Shown one piece after another: positions 1-10,017 of a stretch of DNA of 64,000 nucleotides. This DNA comes from Tetracentron sinense (taxonomy: Eukaryota > Streptophyta > Magnoliopsida > Trochodendrales > Trochodendraceae). A model generated the notes under the pieces. It ran no database searches. It was not told the origin of the DNA and worked only from the letters and a program-made list of their open reading frames with translations. The position numbers were made by a program, and so were the translations under genes. The DNA is taken from contig CM026564.1 in NCBI GenBank assembly GCA_015143295.1, positions 12,636,416 through 12,700,415 on the forward strand, written 5' to 3'. Position 1 is the stretch's first letter; the number at the start of each line of letters is the position of its first letter.

Positions 1-744
1 AGTGAAAGGTGCCCTTGTATGGTATGTGTGAAGGCCTAAGGCCTCCCATTGTGTTCTTGATATTATGATTAGTCAATTGAGGGTTTTAGGTACATGGTTT
101 GAGTCATAAAAAGAGAGGGTAAAGATACTCTAAGTGGGTGAAATCAAGGGTACAAATACCCTAAGTGTTTCAATGGGTTGTTGGTGAATAGCGCTAGTGC
201 ATGAGGCATAGAGAGGCCGGAGCCTCTCATGCATGTCGGTGTGAATTTAATGATCATTGAGGTGGGTTAAAGACTTATGGAGAATGATTTATGAGGAGTG
301 AGTAGGGTGTTGGACACACGGGGAAAAGAGTGTGAAAACACTCGAGGTATTCTAGGTGTCGAAAAGGTATGTTTCGGCATTTACCTCAACTTTAAAGGGC
401 TCTATTTTAGTCATCGTTGCTCAGAATTGAGTGATTACTGAATTTTTGGAAATGTATTAGAACCCTCTTCAAGGTTCATGTTGATCAGTTTCCCTGATTT
501 TGAGTCGGGGTTGAGTCAAAAGTGGGATTTCCAAAATCGGGTCGGCTGCAAATTTGGGCTGTCGCAACCCATTGCAGACCAGTCAGCTTTAGGGGAATTT
601 TTTTCCATGAATAAAGAAGAATTAGAATTTTTTCAAAACATGAAAGTTGTTCCTCTTCGAAAGATGAATCCAATGCAAGTTGAATTGTCAAAATCGGAGC
701 ACCGAGTCAAACGTTATGGCCAAAATACTAAAGTGCATTCTGCA

Positions 745-852
745 GCACCAGTCAAGACCGAGAGATCGGTCCACTACCGGTAGATCGGTCATAAGCACCA
801 ATCGATCGGTCCACTACCAGTAGATCAGTCATCTATCGGTCTTACGCGATTT
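745..852 (+). promoter_or_regulatory. GATCGGT motif cluster upstream of the LTR leader
   Basis: Variants of GATCGGTC and CCGGTAGATCGGT occur at least six times in about 100 bp. A T-rich TATA-like stretch (TTATTTTTAAGG) and a purine-rich leader follow about 50 bp downstream. The same arrangement recurs in nearly every gypsy LTR of the window, so I read it as the U3 enhancer region. This is inference from position. Confidence 0.5.
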
Positions 853-1858
853 TCAGAAAAAAAATTTAGGGGTTTTTTGGTCTTTTGGCCACTCCACCCT
901 TATTTTTAAGGGTTGGCTCGAGCCAAGGGTGTTCATAAACACCCTTAGCCATATTTTGAGAGGGAGTGAGAGAGGAGAGAAGGGGTTTTCACCCTAGGGC
1001 ATCAACTTGAGAAAATCAAGGGGTTTTGGAACCCATGACCATCTCAAAAGCTTGGATCTCTCAAATCCAACCTCAAGCACGTGTGGAGTCCCATTCCAAG
1101 CTAGGGCAGCGTTCTCCACAGCATTTTTCAAGGGTTTTCTTCTCTTCTTCAAGGTTAGTACACCCTACTAACTTCTTTAGCAATAACCTAGATTCCTTTC
1201 TTGAAAATGATGATTTTTGGATCTTGTGTTCTTTCCTTTCCTTGAAATGCATTATTTTCCCTAATTATAAACAAGATAATTATTTGGTGAATGGGATGTG
1301 GATTGTTGGACATGGAGGCGATTGGATGTCGTATTGTGTGATGTGTGTGATGGAAAATGGTGGATGGGCATTGTACGAATAATGAACGCACACCTTGTGT
1401 ATGATGAAACATATGAACATTTAAGAACTTGAAATAATGTGGTTTGAATGTGTTACTCATTAGGTGTTTAACAAAATGCATGAATGAGAATGCCAAGAAT
1501 AAAATGAAGGAATTGAGAAATATGACTTGTGTAGTTTTCCTTAAAAGGGTGATTTAAAAACAAATGCTCTATATGTTTTCATTAAATTCCCCATGCCTAT
1601 GCAATTACAAGAAATGCCATATTATACTTTATTGTTTCATGTTAACATGATAATGAAAAAGAGAATTGAAATGCACTATGTGTCCCTTGATTCATCTATG
1701 ATAGTACGATCGTCACGCATGCATGAACCAAACTTTTTGAATATAAGCATATGAAATAACAAGAAATAAGCATATGACAAGGAGGTTGGTAGCCCAGGGA
1801 TGTGCGAGTGCCAGCCTCTGGCTCACAAGTTAAATTAACATGAATGTCAAGGGTAGGG

Positions 1859-1875
1859 CATATCCCTAGGATATG
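1859..1875. repeat. CATATCC/GGATATG palindrome
   Basis: A 7-bp inverted repeat with a 3-nt centre. The same element recurs at the matching intron position in the LTRs of E2, E3 and S3 and in the minus LTR at 49 kb, with different centres. Confidence 0.65.
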
Positions 1876-1917
1876 TCATACCTGGCTCACAAGAAAACAC
1901 GATAATCAAGGAAATGA

Positions 1918-2655
1918 AGATGCTAATGTGTTCCGTTCCATCATAGTCCGGGCATTAGCTAAGCAAGTGAAACAAGTGAAGTTACTAATGTGTTCCGTTC
2001 AATCATAGTCCGGGCATTAGTAAGCAAGTTGCTAATGTGTTTCGTTCCATTATAGTCCGGGCATTAGCAAAGTAAAACAGGAAAGATACTAATGTGTTCC
2101 GTTCAATTATAGTCCGGGCATTAGTAAACAAGGATAACTAGTGTGTTCCGTTCCACCATAGTTCGGGCACTAGTCAAGTCAAGCATGAGGCTAATGTGTT
2201 CCGTTCCATTATAGTCCGGGCATTAGTCAAACAAGATACTAATGTATTCCGTTCAATCATAGTCCGGGCATTAGTAAGCAAGTTGCTAATGTGTTCCGTT
2301 CCATTATAGTCCGGGCATTAGCAAAGTAAAACAGGAAAGATACTAATGTGTACCGTTCAATTATAGTCTGAGCATTAGTAAACAAGGATAACTAGTGTGT
2401 TCCGTTCAACCATAGTCCGGGCACTAGTCAAGTCAAGATAAGGATACTAATGTGTTCCGTTCAATCATAGTCCGGGCATTAGTAAGCATGGTGCTAATGT
2501 GTTCCGTTCCATTATAGTCCGAGCATTAGCAAAGGAAAGCAAGAGCTAGTATGACCGTCCAAGTCATAGTTCGGGTACTAGTTAAACATGACACGCAAGA
2601 ATAACAAGAACCTAGTATGTCCGTCCATTTCATAGTTCGGGTACTAGCTAAACAA
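1918..2655 (+). repeat. Minisatellite of 14 hairpin units
   Basis: Fourteen units of about 37-40 bp, separated by A-rich spacers of 8-25 bp, are visible. The unit core is TGTTCCGTTC...TAGTCCGGGC. Each unit begins and ends with a 7-bp inverted repeat. The ends covary: GCTAATG pairs with CATTAGC, ACTAATG with CATTAGT, and ACTAGTG with CACTAGT. The last two units are diverged (CTAGTATG...GGTACTAG). The array lies wholly inside the predicted LTR intron. Confidence 0.9.
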
Positions 2656-2966
2656 GAACGAAGCAAAGCATGTGCGATTCCCACGATACAAGAATAAGAC
2701 GAGAATAAGTTGTAAATACGGCAAATGAGTTTCGGAAAATCACAAGAAGTATTATCAAGAACAAGTCATGACTTTTGAATACAAGTTTACAATGCATGAG
2801 TTAAAATATGTTGTTCAGTTTTACTTTACATTATTATTTCTTTTAGCTTCCGCACTCTGATTATGTACCTTTGATGAACTGTATCATGTATGACATATTA
2901 ATGTTATTAGTATTGTTAGCTAGTAGCTTGTACTCGCTGAGTATTCCATGCTCAGTCGTACTTTTT

Positions 2967-3059
2967 ATGTCGGCAGGTACAGTATGCGATTTGTGGACTC
3001 TTGTCCCTTGGATCGAGGTAGCTCGGTGTGAGCAGGAGATCCTTCGAATGGTTACCTAG
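2967..3059 (+). CDS. LTR small acidic frame, diverged copy
   Basis: A 30-codon frame starts at ATGTCGGCAGGT, the same point as in the other LTRs. The opening MSAGT is kept, but the PFDIC core has become VCDLW and only PWIE of the PWVEE motif remains. The tail is not acidic. Its ATG overlaps the acceptor of the LTR intron. This is the weakest member of the set and is probably decayed. I know of no named family for it. Confidence 0.3.
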   Translation: MSAGTVCDLWTLVPWIEVARCEQEILRMVT

Positions 3060-3363
3060 ATATTAGGAGGCTTGGCATATGGTCAATGGTTGGGATGAGT
3101 TAGCGAGAGAGACATGTATTTGGGTTCTTGTGTTTGGGGATGTTGTCTCACTTGAGTTGGGACTCAAGTGGAGGAGTTCATGTTCATGTTGTAAATCCTA
3201 TTTAATTATTGTAATCAAATGCACTTGGAATATAGTTAAGTATTTAAAGAAATTTCTAGTTCTCTATTTTTCATGCCTTGTACACTCTTGCAGGTTGATT
3301 TAAGGTTAGGTCACGTCGCCAAAGTATCCTAACTCCTAGGGGGTATGTTGGGGAGTTACAGAT

Positions 3364-5480
3364 TGTTGGACATATATGCCCTCAAAAGCCAATAAGAGAC
3401 TTTTCTATGTTGACTAGACAAGCATCACATTCACACAACCAACTATAAAGGGTATTTATATTAATTACTGTCTCATATGATGATGACATAAAGTTCCTTA
3501 GGTAACATTGTAGGCAAATCATGCAAAGGTTGCAAGGAGATATGATTTTCAGGTTCCTTGTAAACCTAATATTGTTTGAAGCCTCTAGAGTACTGGTTGG
3601 GCGTCGTACTTCATCATGGCTTGCACATGTGTAGTTCGTGTGATGAATCTCATTCACAGAGAGTGGTGACTCTTGACTAACATGTGAGTATATGTAACAA
3701 GTACATAATACTGAACAAGGTCACTAGTGGATACCCTATGGAATACACTGTCAGATTGTATTAGGGTTATCCATTTGACAAATTGTCCTTAGACCTGAGA
3801 GGTTAACATCTTCTCAGACATTTGTTTATATGGCTTTGATGTGTCAATCGGCAATGTCCAATACATAGGACTAACTCCGGGTACGTTGGGTCATGTACAC
3901 AATGTTTGGAGAAGTGTGTAAACGCTCAATAAGGAATCTACAACTCCTTAATTGGAGATAATGATATCAAGGTGATACTTGTTGAACTGAACTGTTAAAT
4001 CCAATACTGGTGTTTTTCGGTAAAATGGACTTTATCGAAGTTGATATTTTCAATATGGAAAAGTATATATAAATATATATATGTCAGTTCTTTTCTAATG
4101 TTTCTTCACAAGTGTTTTGGAGGTTCAATTCAATGAAAAAGTAATCATGAGAAAGGGTTCTATTCATAAGCTAGGGACTAAGATAGTGGAATTGTTCCAA
4201 TCCCGGAAGCTTACAAGTGATATCAGAATGTGGAAGGATTTATTTGTAAATATATTGTGAGATGGTACTTACAAGCAATTCTCTAATTTCTGGAGGTTAA
4301 TCACATTGTGTTAATGGACATTAATTGTGATTGGTGGAAGTCCAGGGACTTAGATAACATTCTATGATCCTAATGGAGTTTTAGGAAAGGTGTTTCCTAG
4401 TAACAATGCTTTAACCAAAAGGTTGAGTACTTGGTCCCACAACCGGAAATAGGAGATCCCACACACAAGGACCTTCTTAAAGTATTTAATTTAATTTATA
4501 ATTAAATTAATTAATTTCTCTAAGTAATCACTATATGCTATAGCGAAGCTCTAAAAGGTGGAATCACATTGGATATGAAAAACCAAATGGGTAGGACCCA
4601 TTGGGAATTATTATAAAAGAATAATTCAAGTGACCCAAAAGGGTTTAGAACCCATTGGGGACGTGTGGAGTGGGACCCACCTAGGGTGGGACGCCCACTT
4701 CAAGGAGGAATGATAATTGTTATTATTTTAATTAGTTTCTAATAACTAATATCCTTATTAGATAAGGTTAGTTAGTTAATTAGAGTTTGTTATTAATTAA
4801 AGATTTCTTGTTGGACAAAGAGTCTATTAGTTTCTTGCTAATCAAGGAATCTTAATTGGATTAGGATAAGGATAAGATTAGTAGGACACTAATGGATAAG
4901 GTTAGTTTCTATTAATGATTAATCCTAATTAATTAGGAAAAATCAAGAATAGAAAGAATTGAGGAATCCTTATTGGATAAGGATTAGGAGTCTTGAGTTG
5001 TAAGCAACCCAAACTCTCCTATATAAAGAGGTGGACGTCCAAGGTTTGTGACACAATTAATTTTCCAAAATTTTTGGAATCTCACTCCCCTCTCCTCATA
5101 ACCTAACGCCCCTCTCTCTCTCTCTTCCCTAGAGTGTACGGTCACCCATCTCCCCTTTCTTCTCTTGTGTGTTCTAAGTTTTGAATAATCAAGAATAAGA
5201 AGATCAAGGATCTTAATCATCAAGAAAGGTTCTTTATAATAAAGATTTGATCTTTATTTCAAGATCCTAGAGCTGGGAATTTGGAAGGGCCATTAGCTTC
5301 CATTAGAGAAAGCTTTAAAGGAAAAAGAAGGTTCGTGTGAATCAACAGGAGACTTGACACTTGTGAAGTTTTGCGAGTACTATTCTTATGTTGATTTGAC
5401 TTAACAATTTCAAAGTCGCAAAGGTGAATGTTATTCTAACCTTCATTGAATAAAATCAATTAGAATCTTAGTCAAATCTT
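3364..5480 (+). mobile_element. Probable copia-type LTR remnant (TGTTGGAC start)
   Basis: It begins with TGTTGGACATATATGCCC, a start typical of Angela/Ale-like copia LTRs, directly after the preceding LTR. It holds no coding capacity. The sequence is AT-rich, with ATTAATTA-rich stretches at 4480-4520 and 4720-4980, and has a CT-rich segment at 5090-5165 resembling an LTR leader. The 3' boundary near 5480 is an estimate: a CTTGGG/CCCAAG inverted repeat lies at 5479-5505. No TSD was found. Confidence 0.4.
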
Positions 5481-6809
5481 GGGATTCGATGTATGTCCCC
5501 CAAGAACTGTGTTTCTAAAATTAAAAAGAGGCATACTTTCACTTTGGCCCATATTAAAGGTCCATTTTAATGGGTTTATGGATATGGGTCAAACTCATTT
5601 CCCCTTTAATTATGTTAATCAAATAATTACTAAAATAATCCCTCAGTTTAAATTAACAATTAATTTAAACAATAGATTAACTTTTAATCTATTTAATTAA
5701 ATGATTAACTTTTAATCACTTAAAATAATTGATTAACTTTTAATCAATTATTGAGCTTGTATTTCTTATGTGAGCACCTCCATAGATTGCTCTGGGACAT
5801 TCTTACCCTGGCTTATCCAATGTTATCCCATTGACCCTAAACGGGAATTACATCGGAATTGCAAGTGACGTGAGATATCCATGTTGCAATTGAATCTTAG
5901 TGTATGAACATTAACCATTATGGATCCCACCACATGAACTTTTAAATTCGATTTATCCTTCCAAATATATTATCCCTAATGGGCCTTCGAGATTGACATA
6001 CTATCTAACCCATAGCCCATTGCAAATCAATCGGGTTTCCAAGACTTATGATTAAGCCATGAGAAACAATTTCTCATGTAAAATATTTTGAAAAAATCCT
6101 TTTATAAGTATAATAACTTTTAATAAAAGTATATTTCAAAACTTATTTTGTTTTCAAAATCACCTGCGCAGGATTGGAACTTAATCAACTGTCTTACCCG
6201 GAACTTGGATAATCTCTCAAATTAATGAGCATGGATTTCTTGTTTGAAATTCATCATGACTCGAACAACTTTCTGATTATCCAACTGTCACTGTATTATA
6301 TTCCCTAATTTAGAAAATACATTGGTGGAATCAAAACAGTCAGATCACTGCTTAGTCATAGATGAACTCATCAAATCTAAGGATCATCGAAACCGTTCAA
6401 TGTGAATAAGAAACCAACTATCTGATAGTATGTTTCTGCAAGAGGTCTCTCATTGAATGCAATCAGTCAGTGTACATTTAAGCACCCATATGCGGATGTG
6501 TAGTCTCCACTACAATAGTTCGAGATAGAACTACATCTCAACTATTGAGAACATCTTAGCATTCTGGTAGCCATATAAGTGAAGTGCCCAGCTTCACCCA
6601 TAGCTGTGACTATATAAGGTATAAGGAACCAGAAAGTTATATCTACCTGTGATAATCGAACCACATAACTTTCCTACAATATATCCTATGGACCTTTATC
6701 GATATCACATATCGTATAGATCATCTCATGATCATGGTCAATTACCCATAATGAATACACAATAGATTAAGAAGAAGCATTTATTAATCAAATTAATAAG
6801 GTTCTAACA
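5481..6809 (-). mobile_element. Probable second copia-type LTR, inverted
   Basis: Read on the minus strand from 6809 it starts TGTTAGAACC and then shows patches resembling the plus-strand copy at 3364, for example ATAAAGGTCCATAGG against ATAAAGTTCCTTAGG, and AGATATAACTTTC against AGATATGATTTTC. This suggests two diverged LTRs of one group head to head. The inner part (5640-5750) is AT-rich with repeated TTAACTTTTAATCA. A single unusual LTR with TG..CA ends is the alternative. Confidence 0.35.
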
Positions 6810-6835
6810 ATCTAAATGACTTTTCTGGGCATCAT

Positions 6836-6932
6836 GTCTATCAGTCTACACCTCCACCTCGCCAGGCGAACCAAGGGCGAGTTTTTGCCTTGACAGAGGG
6901 TGATGCACTCGCATCGGATGATGTATTGCAAG
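6836..6932 (+). pseudogene. gag: gag C-terminal remnant of E1
   Basis: This stretch encodes the end of Gag after the zinc knuckles: the PRQANQGRVFALTEGDALASD segment also seen, with small changes, in E2, E3 and E4. The rest of gag is absent, replaced by the LTR remnants on the left. The last codon is split by the intron donor at 6933. It has no function by itself but fixes the gag-pol junction of this copy. Confidence 0.7.
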
Positions 6933-7075
6933 GTATGCGTTTAAAGTTATTCGATTGTCCACGATTTTCATGTTATGTCTTATTCTTTGTATACATAGTT
7001 GGCGTGCTATATATATCTATATACCTATACTTATGATGTTGATGCATGGATTGACTTAGCTAGTTAAAATTTCAA
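6933..7075 (+). other. gag-pol intron of E1, acceptor destroyed
   Basis: The donor is TTGCAAG|GTATGC. At the place of the acceptor other copies read TTTCAG|GAAC; this copy reads TTTCAAAAAA. The body matches the E3 intron closely (TATATACCTATACTTATGATGTT region). This copy could not be spliced normally. Confidence 0.65.
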
Positions 7076-7083
7076 AAAATCTG

Positions 7084-7428
7084 TTAGTCAATGAATATCT
7101 GGCTAGAGTGTTGATCAATACCGGGTCTACTCATTCGTTTGTCTCGCTGAGTTTTTCCCAAGGCTTTTCTATGGAGCCTAGTCGGCTGGAACCGGAGTTG
7201 TTCATTTCGAATCCTCTCGGCAAAACAGTGGTAGCCAATAGCATTTTTAATGGCAGTACAGTCCAAGTGGGACGCCATGAATTGGCAGTCGATCTCATTG
7301 TCCTTGGATTCCAGGACTTCGACGTTATCTTTGGAATGGATTGGTTAGCAGCTCATCATGGGCATGTAGCTTGCTTCGAGAAAATGGTACTCTTCAAGTC
7401 GATGGAAGGGAAGCCATTCAATTTTTAG
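7084..7428 (+). pseudogene. pro: Retropepsin-type protease of E1, broken
   Basis: The frame gives the aspartic protease of a gypsy polyprotein: an active-site loop, a long middle part, and GMDWLAAHHGHVACFE, which is typical of chromoviruses. The catalytic loop reads INTGSTHSF, so the Asp is Asn and the enzyme would be inactive. The frame ends at TAG (7426) where E3 has an Arg codon, and continues in the same frame into RT. The first codons run directly from the damaged acceptor. It is decayed, with clear family assignment. Confidence 0.8.
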
Positions 7429-7431
7429 GGG

Positions 7432-8169
7432 TTGAGAAGTAAAGATATTGCTCGCTTTGCGGCGTGGAGCCTAGCGAACCCCAAGGCAAAGGACTCTTTG
7501 ACTATTCTGGTCGTGAGTGAATTCCTGGATGTATTTCTAGAGGAGTTTCTAGGGTTGCCTCCAGACAGGGAGATTGAGTTTGTGATCGAGCTTGCACCAG
7601 GCACGGCTCCCATCTTCCGGGCTCCGTATAGGATGGCCCCGATTGAACTCAAGGAGTTGAAGACACAGTTAGAGGAGATGCAAGGCCTTGGTTTCATTCG
7701 ACCAAGTGTCTCACCGTGGGGTGCTCCGGTTTTGTTTGTTAAGAAGAAGGATGGCTCGGTGCAGATGTGCGTCGATTACCGGCAGTTGAACAAGGTCACT
7801 ATAAAGAATAGGTATCCATTGCCTAGGATCGATGACATGTTCGATGAGTTAAAGGGGACAAGATTTTTCTCTAAGATTGATCATCGGTCGGGTTACCACC
7901 AGTTGAAGATTAAGGCGGAAGATGTTCCCAAAACTGCTTTCCGGACTCGGTATGGGTACTACGAGTTCTTGGTGATGCCTTTTGGTCTCACGAACGCACC
8001 GGCAGCCTTTATGGATTTGATGAACCGGGTGTTCCGACCCTACCTGGATCGATGCGCAATAGTATTTTTTGATGACATACTGATATATTCCCAGACACGG
8101 GAAGATCACGTGCGAGACCTTCACCTTGCTTTGGAAATGCTAAGAGAGCACAAGCTGATATATTCCTAG
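7432..8169 (+). pseudogene. rt: Reverse transcriptase of E1, 3' truncated
   Basis: An open frame of 245 codons follows the protease stop in the same phase. It covers the protease-RT linker and the RT palm and fingers. Visible motifs are [36 protein letters not shown], and the active site FFDDILIYS, in which both catalytic Asp remain. KIDLRSGYH has become KIDHRSGYH. The frame is cut after LREHKL, well before the thumb and RNase H, by a short repeat of CTGATATATTCC at 8156-8200. RT function is impossible without the rest. Confidence 0.85.
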
Positions 8170-8192
8170 AATGTCGATGAGATTCTGATATA

Positions 8193-8357
8193 TTCCCCTT
8201 ACCCTGATCTCACTCGCAGACCAAGACCTTATCCAAACCCAGGGGACTTTTCCCTTCTGAATGAATAGGTGGTGACTCTTAATCAAATCCTTTCACACCT
8301 GTGAGGGTTTCAGGTACCTACGCACCCTAGTGAGTGTCACAGAAATTCATGCTCACA
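8193..8357 (-). mobile_element. Tat/Ogre-like LTR start, minus strand
   Basis: On the minus strand it begins TGTGAGCATGAATTTC at 8357 and runs through the AGTCACCACCTATTC and GGATAAGGTCTTGG blocks. It matches the first 180 bp of the plus-strand copy at 60655. Only this terminal scrap is present. The family assignment rests on the GAGTCGCCACC block, which I associate with Tat/Ogre elements. Confidence 0.6.
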
Positions 8358-8876
8358 CATACAATAACAACAAGATTCCACATGCAAGTATTTAAAGAAA
8401 TAATAATCACAAATTTCATGCTTAAACCCTCATGGAAAACCTTTCATAAAAACTTATATTTTCTTGGAAATCAAACCGTCTTATGCATGCTTATGAGTAC
8501 TTATGAATGTTTGTGAGCCTCGTGTTTTCTTATGAGTTCTTGTGAGCTTACGAGTTCTTATGACTTTTATTATGAGCTTGTGAGCCTTCTTGTGAAGCTT
8601 CTTGTGAGCTTGTGAGCTTCTTGTGAACTTATGATCCATAGAGACATATGTAAGATCTTAGACTTGTGAGATTCTTATAAGTTCTTGAAAAGCCTTGCGA
8701 GACTTATGATCCGTAGAGTTTATGTAAGATCTTAGACTTGATCCTTGTGAGCATGAGTTAACTGATCTTAGAATACCAACCCAAAGTTTGGATTTGTCAA
8801 TGCTTATGCTTCTTTCTTAGGAGAATGCCTTTAAAAACCTTTCTTATGCTTTTTGAAATGCATGCTTATGAGAAAA
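8358..8876 (-). mobile_element. 3' LTR of E5, outer part
   Basis: No coding frame. The sequence is a decayed minisatellite of CTTGTGAGCTT and ATGATCCATAGAG blocks (8480-8740), a type otherwise seen inside the LTR introns here, for example at 47500-47640. It ends exactly at the E2 target site and resumes at 18807. The true LTR terminus (expected TGTCGCGACC on this strand) is missing, cut by the Tat scrap. Confidence 0.55.
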
Positions 8877-8881
8877 CTTCG
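8877..8881. repeat. TSD of E2, left copy (CTTCG)
   Basis: A 5-bp duplication of CTTCG lies immediately outside the TG end of E2. The partner is at 18802-18806. Confidence 0.9.
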
Positions 8882-9183
8882 TGTCGCGACCCAAAACCCA
8901 CCCTAAGAGTTAGAGTGAATCTTGGACGACTTAATCATTACTTACATGACTTGCTTGACGAACCAACCTGCAAAACTCACAGAACATATACAATAGAGGA
9001 TAACAGCGGAAGCATACTATAAAACACAACGGAAGTCTAACAAACCTCTAAGTATATATACACATGGTCCAAGTTTAATACAAAAGAAAACAAAACAAAG
9101 AAAGTGCGGACATGCCCGCCAAAATACATGGATATAATCACTCATGCTCACCCACAGCTAAACCACTTAGAATCTAACACCAC

Positions 9184-9303
9184 CTACTGATAACCCTCTA
9201 CGGGAGGTTCCTCCAAAGGTTCCTCGACGTAGTCCTCCTCCACCCAAGGGCTAGGAGCACAGACATCAAATGGAGCAGCAGCTCCCTCAGAACCTGCCGA
9301 CAT
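9184..9303 (-). CDS. LTR small acidic protein, E2 3' LTR copy
   Basis: A 39-codon frame with ATG at 9303. It opens MSAG, passes EGAAAPFDVCAPSPWVEEDY and ends in an acidic, Pro-rich tail with repeated EEP. It has one Cys, no membrane segment and no signal peptide. The core PFD.C....PWVEE recurs in six other LTRs. Against the E3 copy many differences are synonymous (TTT/TTC, GAT/GAC, CCT/CCA, GGT/GGC, TAT/TAC) and one gap is a whole codon, which favours protein-level selection. The ATG is inside the predicted intron (acceptor at 9294), so splicing would remove it. Function is unknown. Confidence 0.5.
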   Translation of the reverse strand: MSAGSEGAAAPFDVCAPSPWVEEDYVEEPLEEPPVEGYQ

Positions 9304-9589
9304 AAGAAGTACGGCTGAGCATGGAATACTCAGCGGGTACTAAATACTAACCAATAGTCATAGCAAAACCATAGCAGTATAGGAAGCAGGAAGCATTTCA
9401 CATATATAAAGCAGGAGCCATCAATATCATAACAAGGAAATAAGGCAATTTATAATCATGCTTGCATTTCATGAAAAACCGATAACACCCTTGAAAACAC
9501 CGTGCACTTGACTTGACTGAAAATACCATTTCCGTGCTTGAAAACTTGTCAGGTTGGTCTTATCTTATCGTATCATGCATGTCATGTGT

Positions 9590-9960
9590 GTCATGCCATG
9601 TCATGCTTGCTTGGAAAAGTAAACTACTTGTGAGGGAAGGGAGACCCTTCTTCCTAGAATGATTATGCTTGTCATGCCATGTCTTGTCATGCTTGCTTGG
9701 AAAAGTAAACTACTTGTGAGGGAAGGGAGACCCTTCTTCCTAGAATGATTATGCTTGTCATGCCATGTCTTGTCATGCTTGCTTGGAAAAGTAAACTACT
9801 TGTGAGGGAAGGGAGACCCTTCTTCCTAGAATGATCATGCTTGTACTTCCACTTGTGAGATTCACTTGTGAGGTATCCTTGTGAGATGCACTTGCGAGGG
9901 AAGGGAGACCCTTCTTATGTTATGTATGCACTTGCGAGGGAAGGGAGACCCTTCTTATGA
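9590..9960 (-). repeat. Tandem arrays in the E2 3' LTR
   Basis: Three copies of an 86-bp unit (from about 9590 to 9842) are followed by two copies of a 31-bp unit (9889-9960). Every unit contains AAGGGTCTCCCTT (minus strand), a perfect 5-bp stem with a 3-nt loop. The 5' LTR has two 86-bp copies. Confidence 0.9.
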
Positions 9961-10001
9961 AAATGTATGATTGTCTCATCATTGCCAAAAGCGAGGTAAA
10001 A

Positions 10002-10017
10002 CATATCGTAGGATATG
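10002..10017. repeat. CATATC/GATATG palindrome in E2 3' LTR
   Basis: Six-bp arms around GTAG. It lies between the intron donor and the minisatellite, as in the other LTRs. The 5' LTR copy is at 17512-17527. Confidence 0.6.

Larger units (their letters stand above)
1154..2976 (+). other. Predicted intron inside the LTR
   Basis: The donor is CTTCAAG|GTTAGTA and the acceptor is TCGGCAG|GTAC. Both lie at the positions where the other LTRs of the window carry equivalent sites. A CTGAG/CTCAG hairpin (2936-2956) lies about 20 nt before the acceptor. The body holds the palindrome at 1859 and the 14-unit array. This is the longest of the gypsy LTR introns here because of the array. No RNA evidence is available. 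Confidence 0.55.
1..3360 (+). mobile_element. Chromovirus-type LTR, 5' end outside window
   Basis: This is the greater part of a long gypsy LTR. The 3' end is recognised by homology to the other LTRs here: the CTAACTCCTAGG block near 3328 is followed by a diverged terminus ending in TTACA at 3360. The TGTAGAACCC start is not in the window. In order it holds a GATCGGTC motif cluster, a purine-rich exon 1 region, a GT donor (1154), a palindrome (1859), a hairpin minisatellite, a CTGAG hairpin, an acceptor (2976), the small acidic frame and a second acceptor-like site (3293). No PBS follows, so it is a solo or broken LTR. Confidence 0.75.
6836..8169 (+). mobile_element. Chromovirus fragment E1 (gag end to RT)
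   Basis: An internal fragment of a Tekay-like element. It enters in the last 32 codons of gag, passes through the gag-pol intron and protease, and stops inside RT just after the catalytic motif. No LTR, PBS or PPT belongs to it. The left break is at the inverted LTR remnant. The right break lies in a short duplicated stretch carrying ATATATTCC. Confidence 0.8.

Noticed and set aside
478..783. 101-codon open frame in the first LTR, overlapping the motif cluster
   Set aside because: It crosses the U3 repeat cluster, has no recognised domain and is not kept in frame in the related LTRs at 52000 and 20000.
1026..1382. 118-codon frame over LTR exon 1 and donor
   Set aside because: It starts at a non-ATG codon and runs through the predicted donor. 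Exon 1 frames in the other LTRs are shifted by indels, so no conserved peptide is supported there.
1918..2655. CRISPR-like repeat-spacer array
   Set aside because: Repeats are diverged and spacers are short, A-rich and similar to one another. The context is a plant LTR, not a prokaryotic locus.
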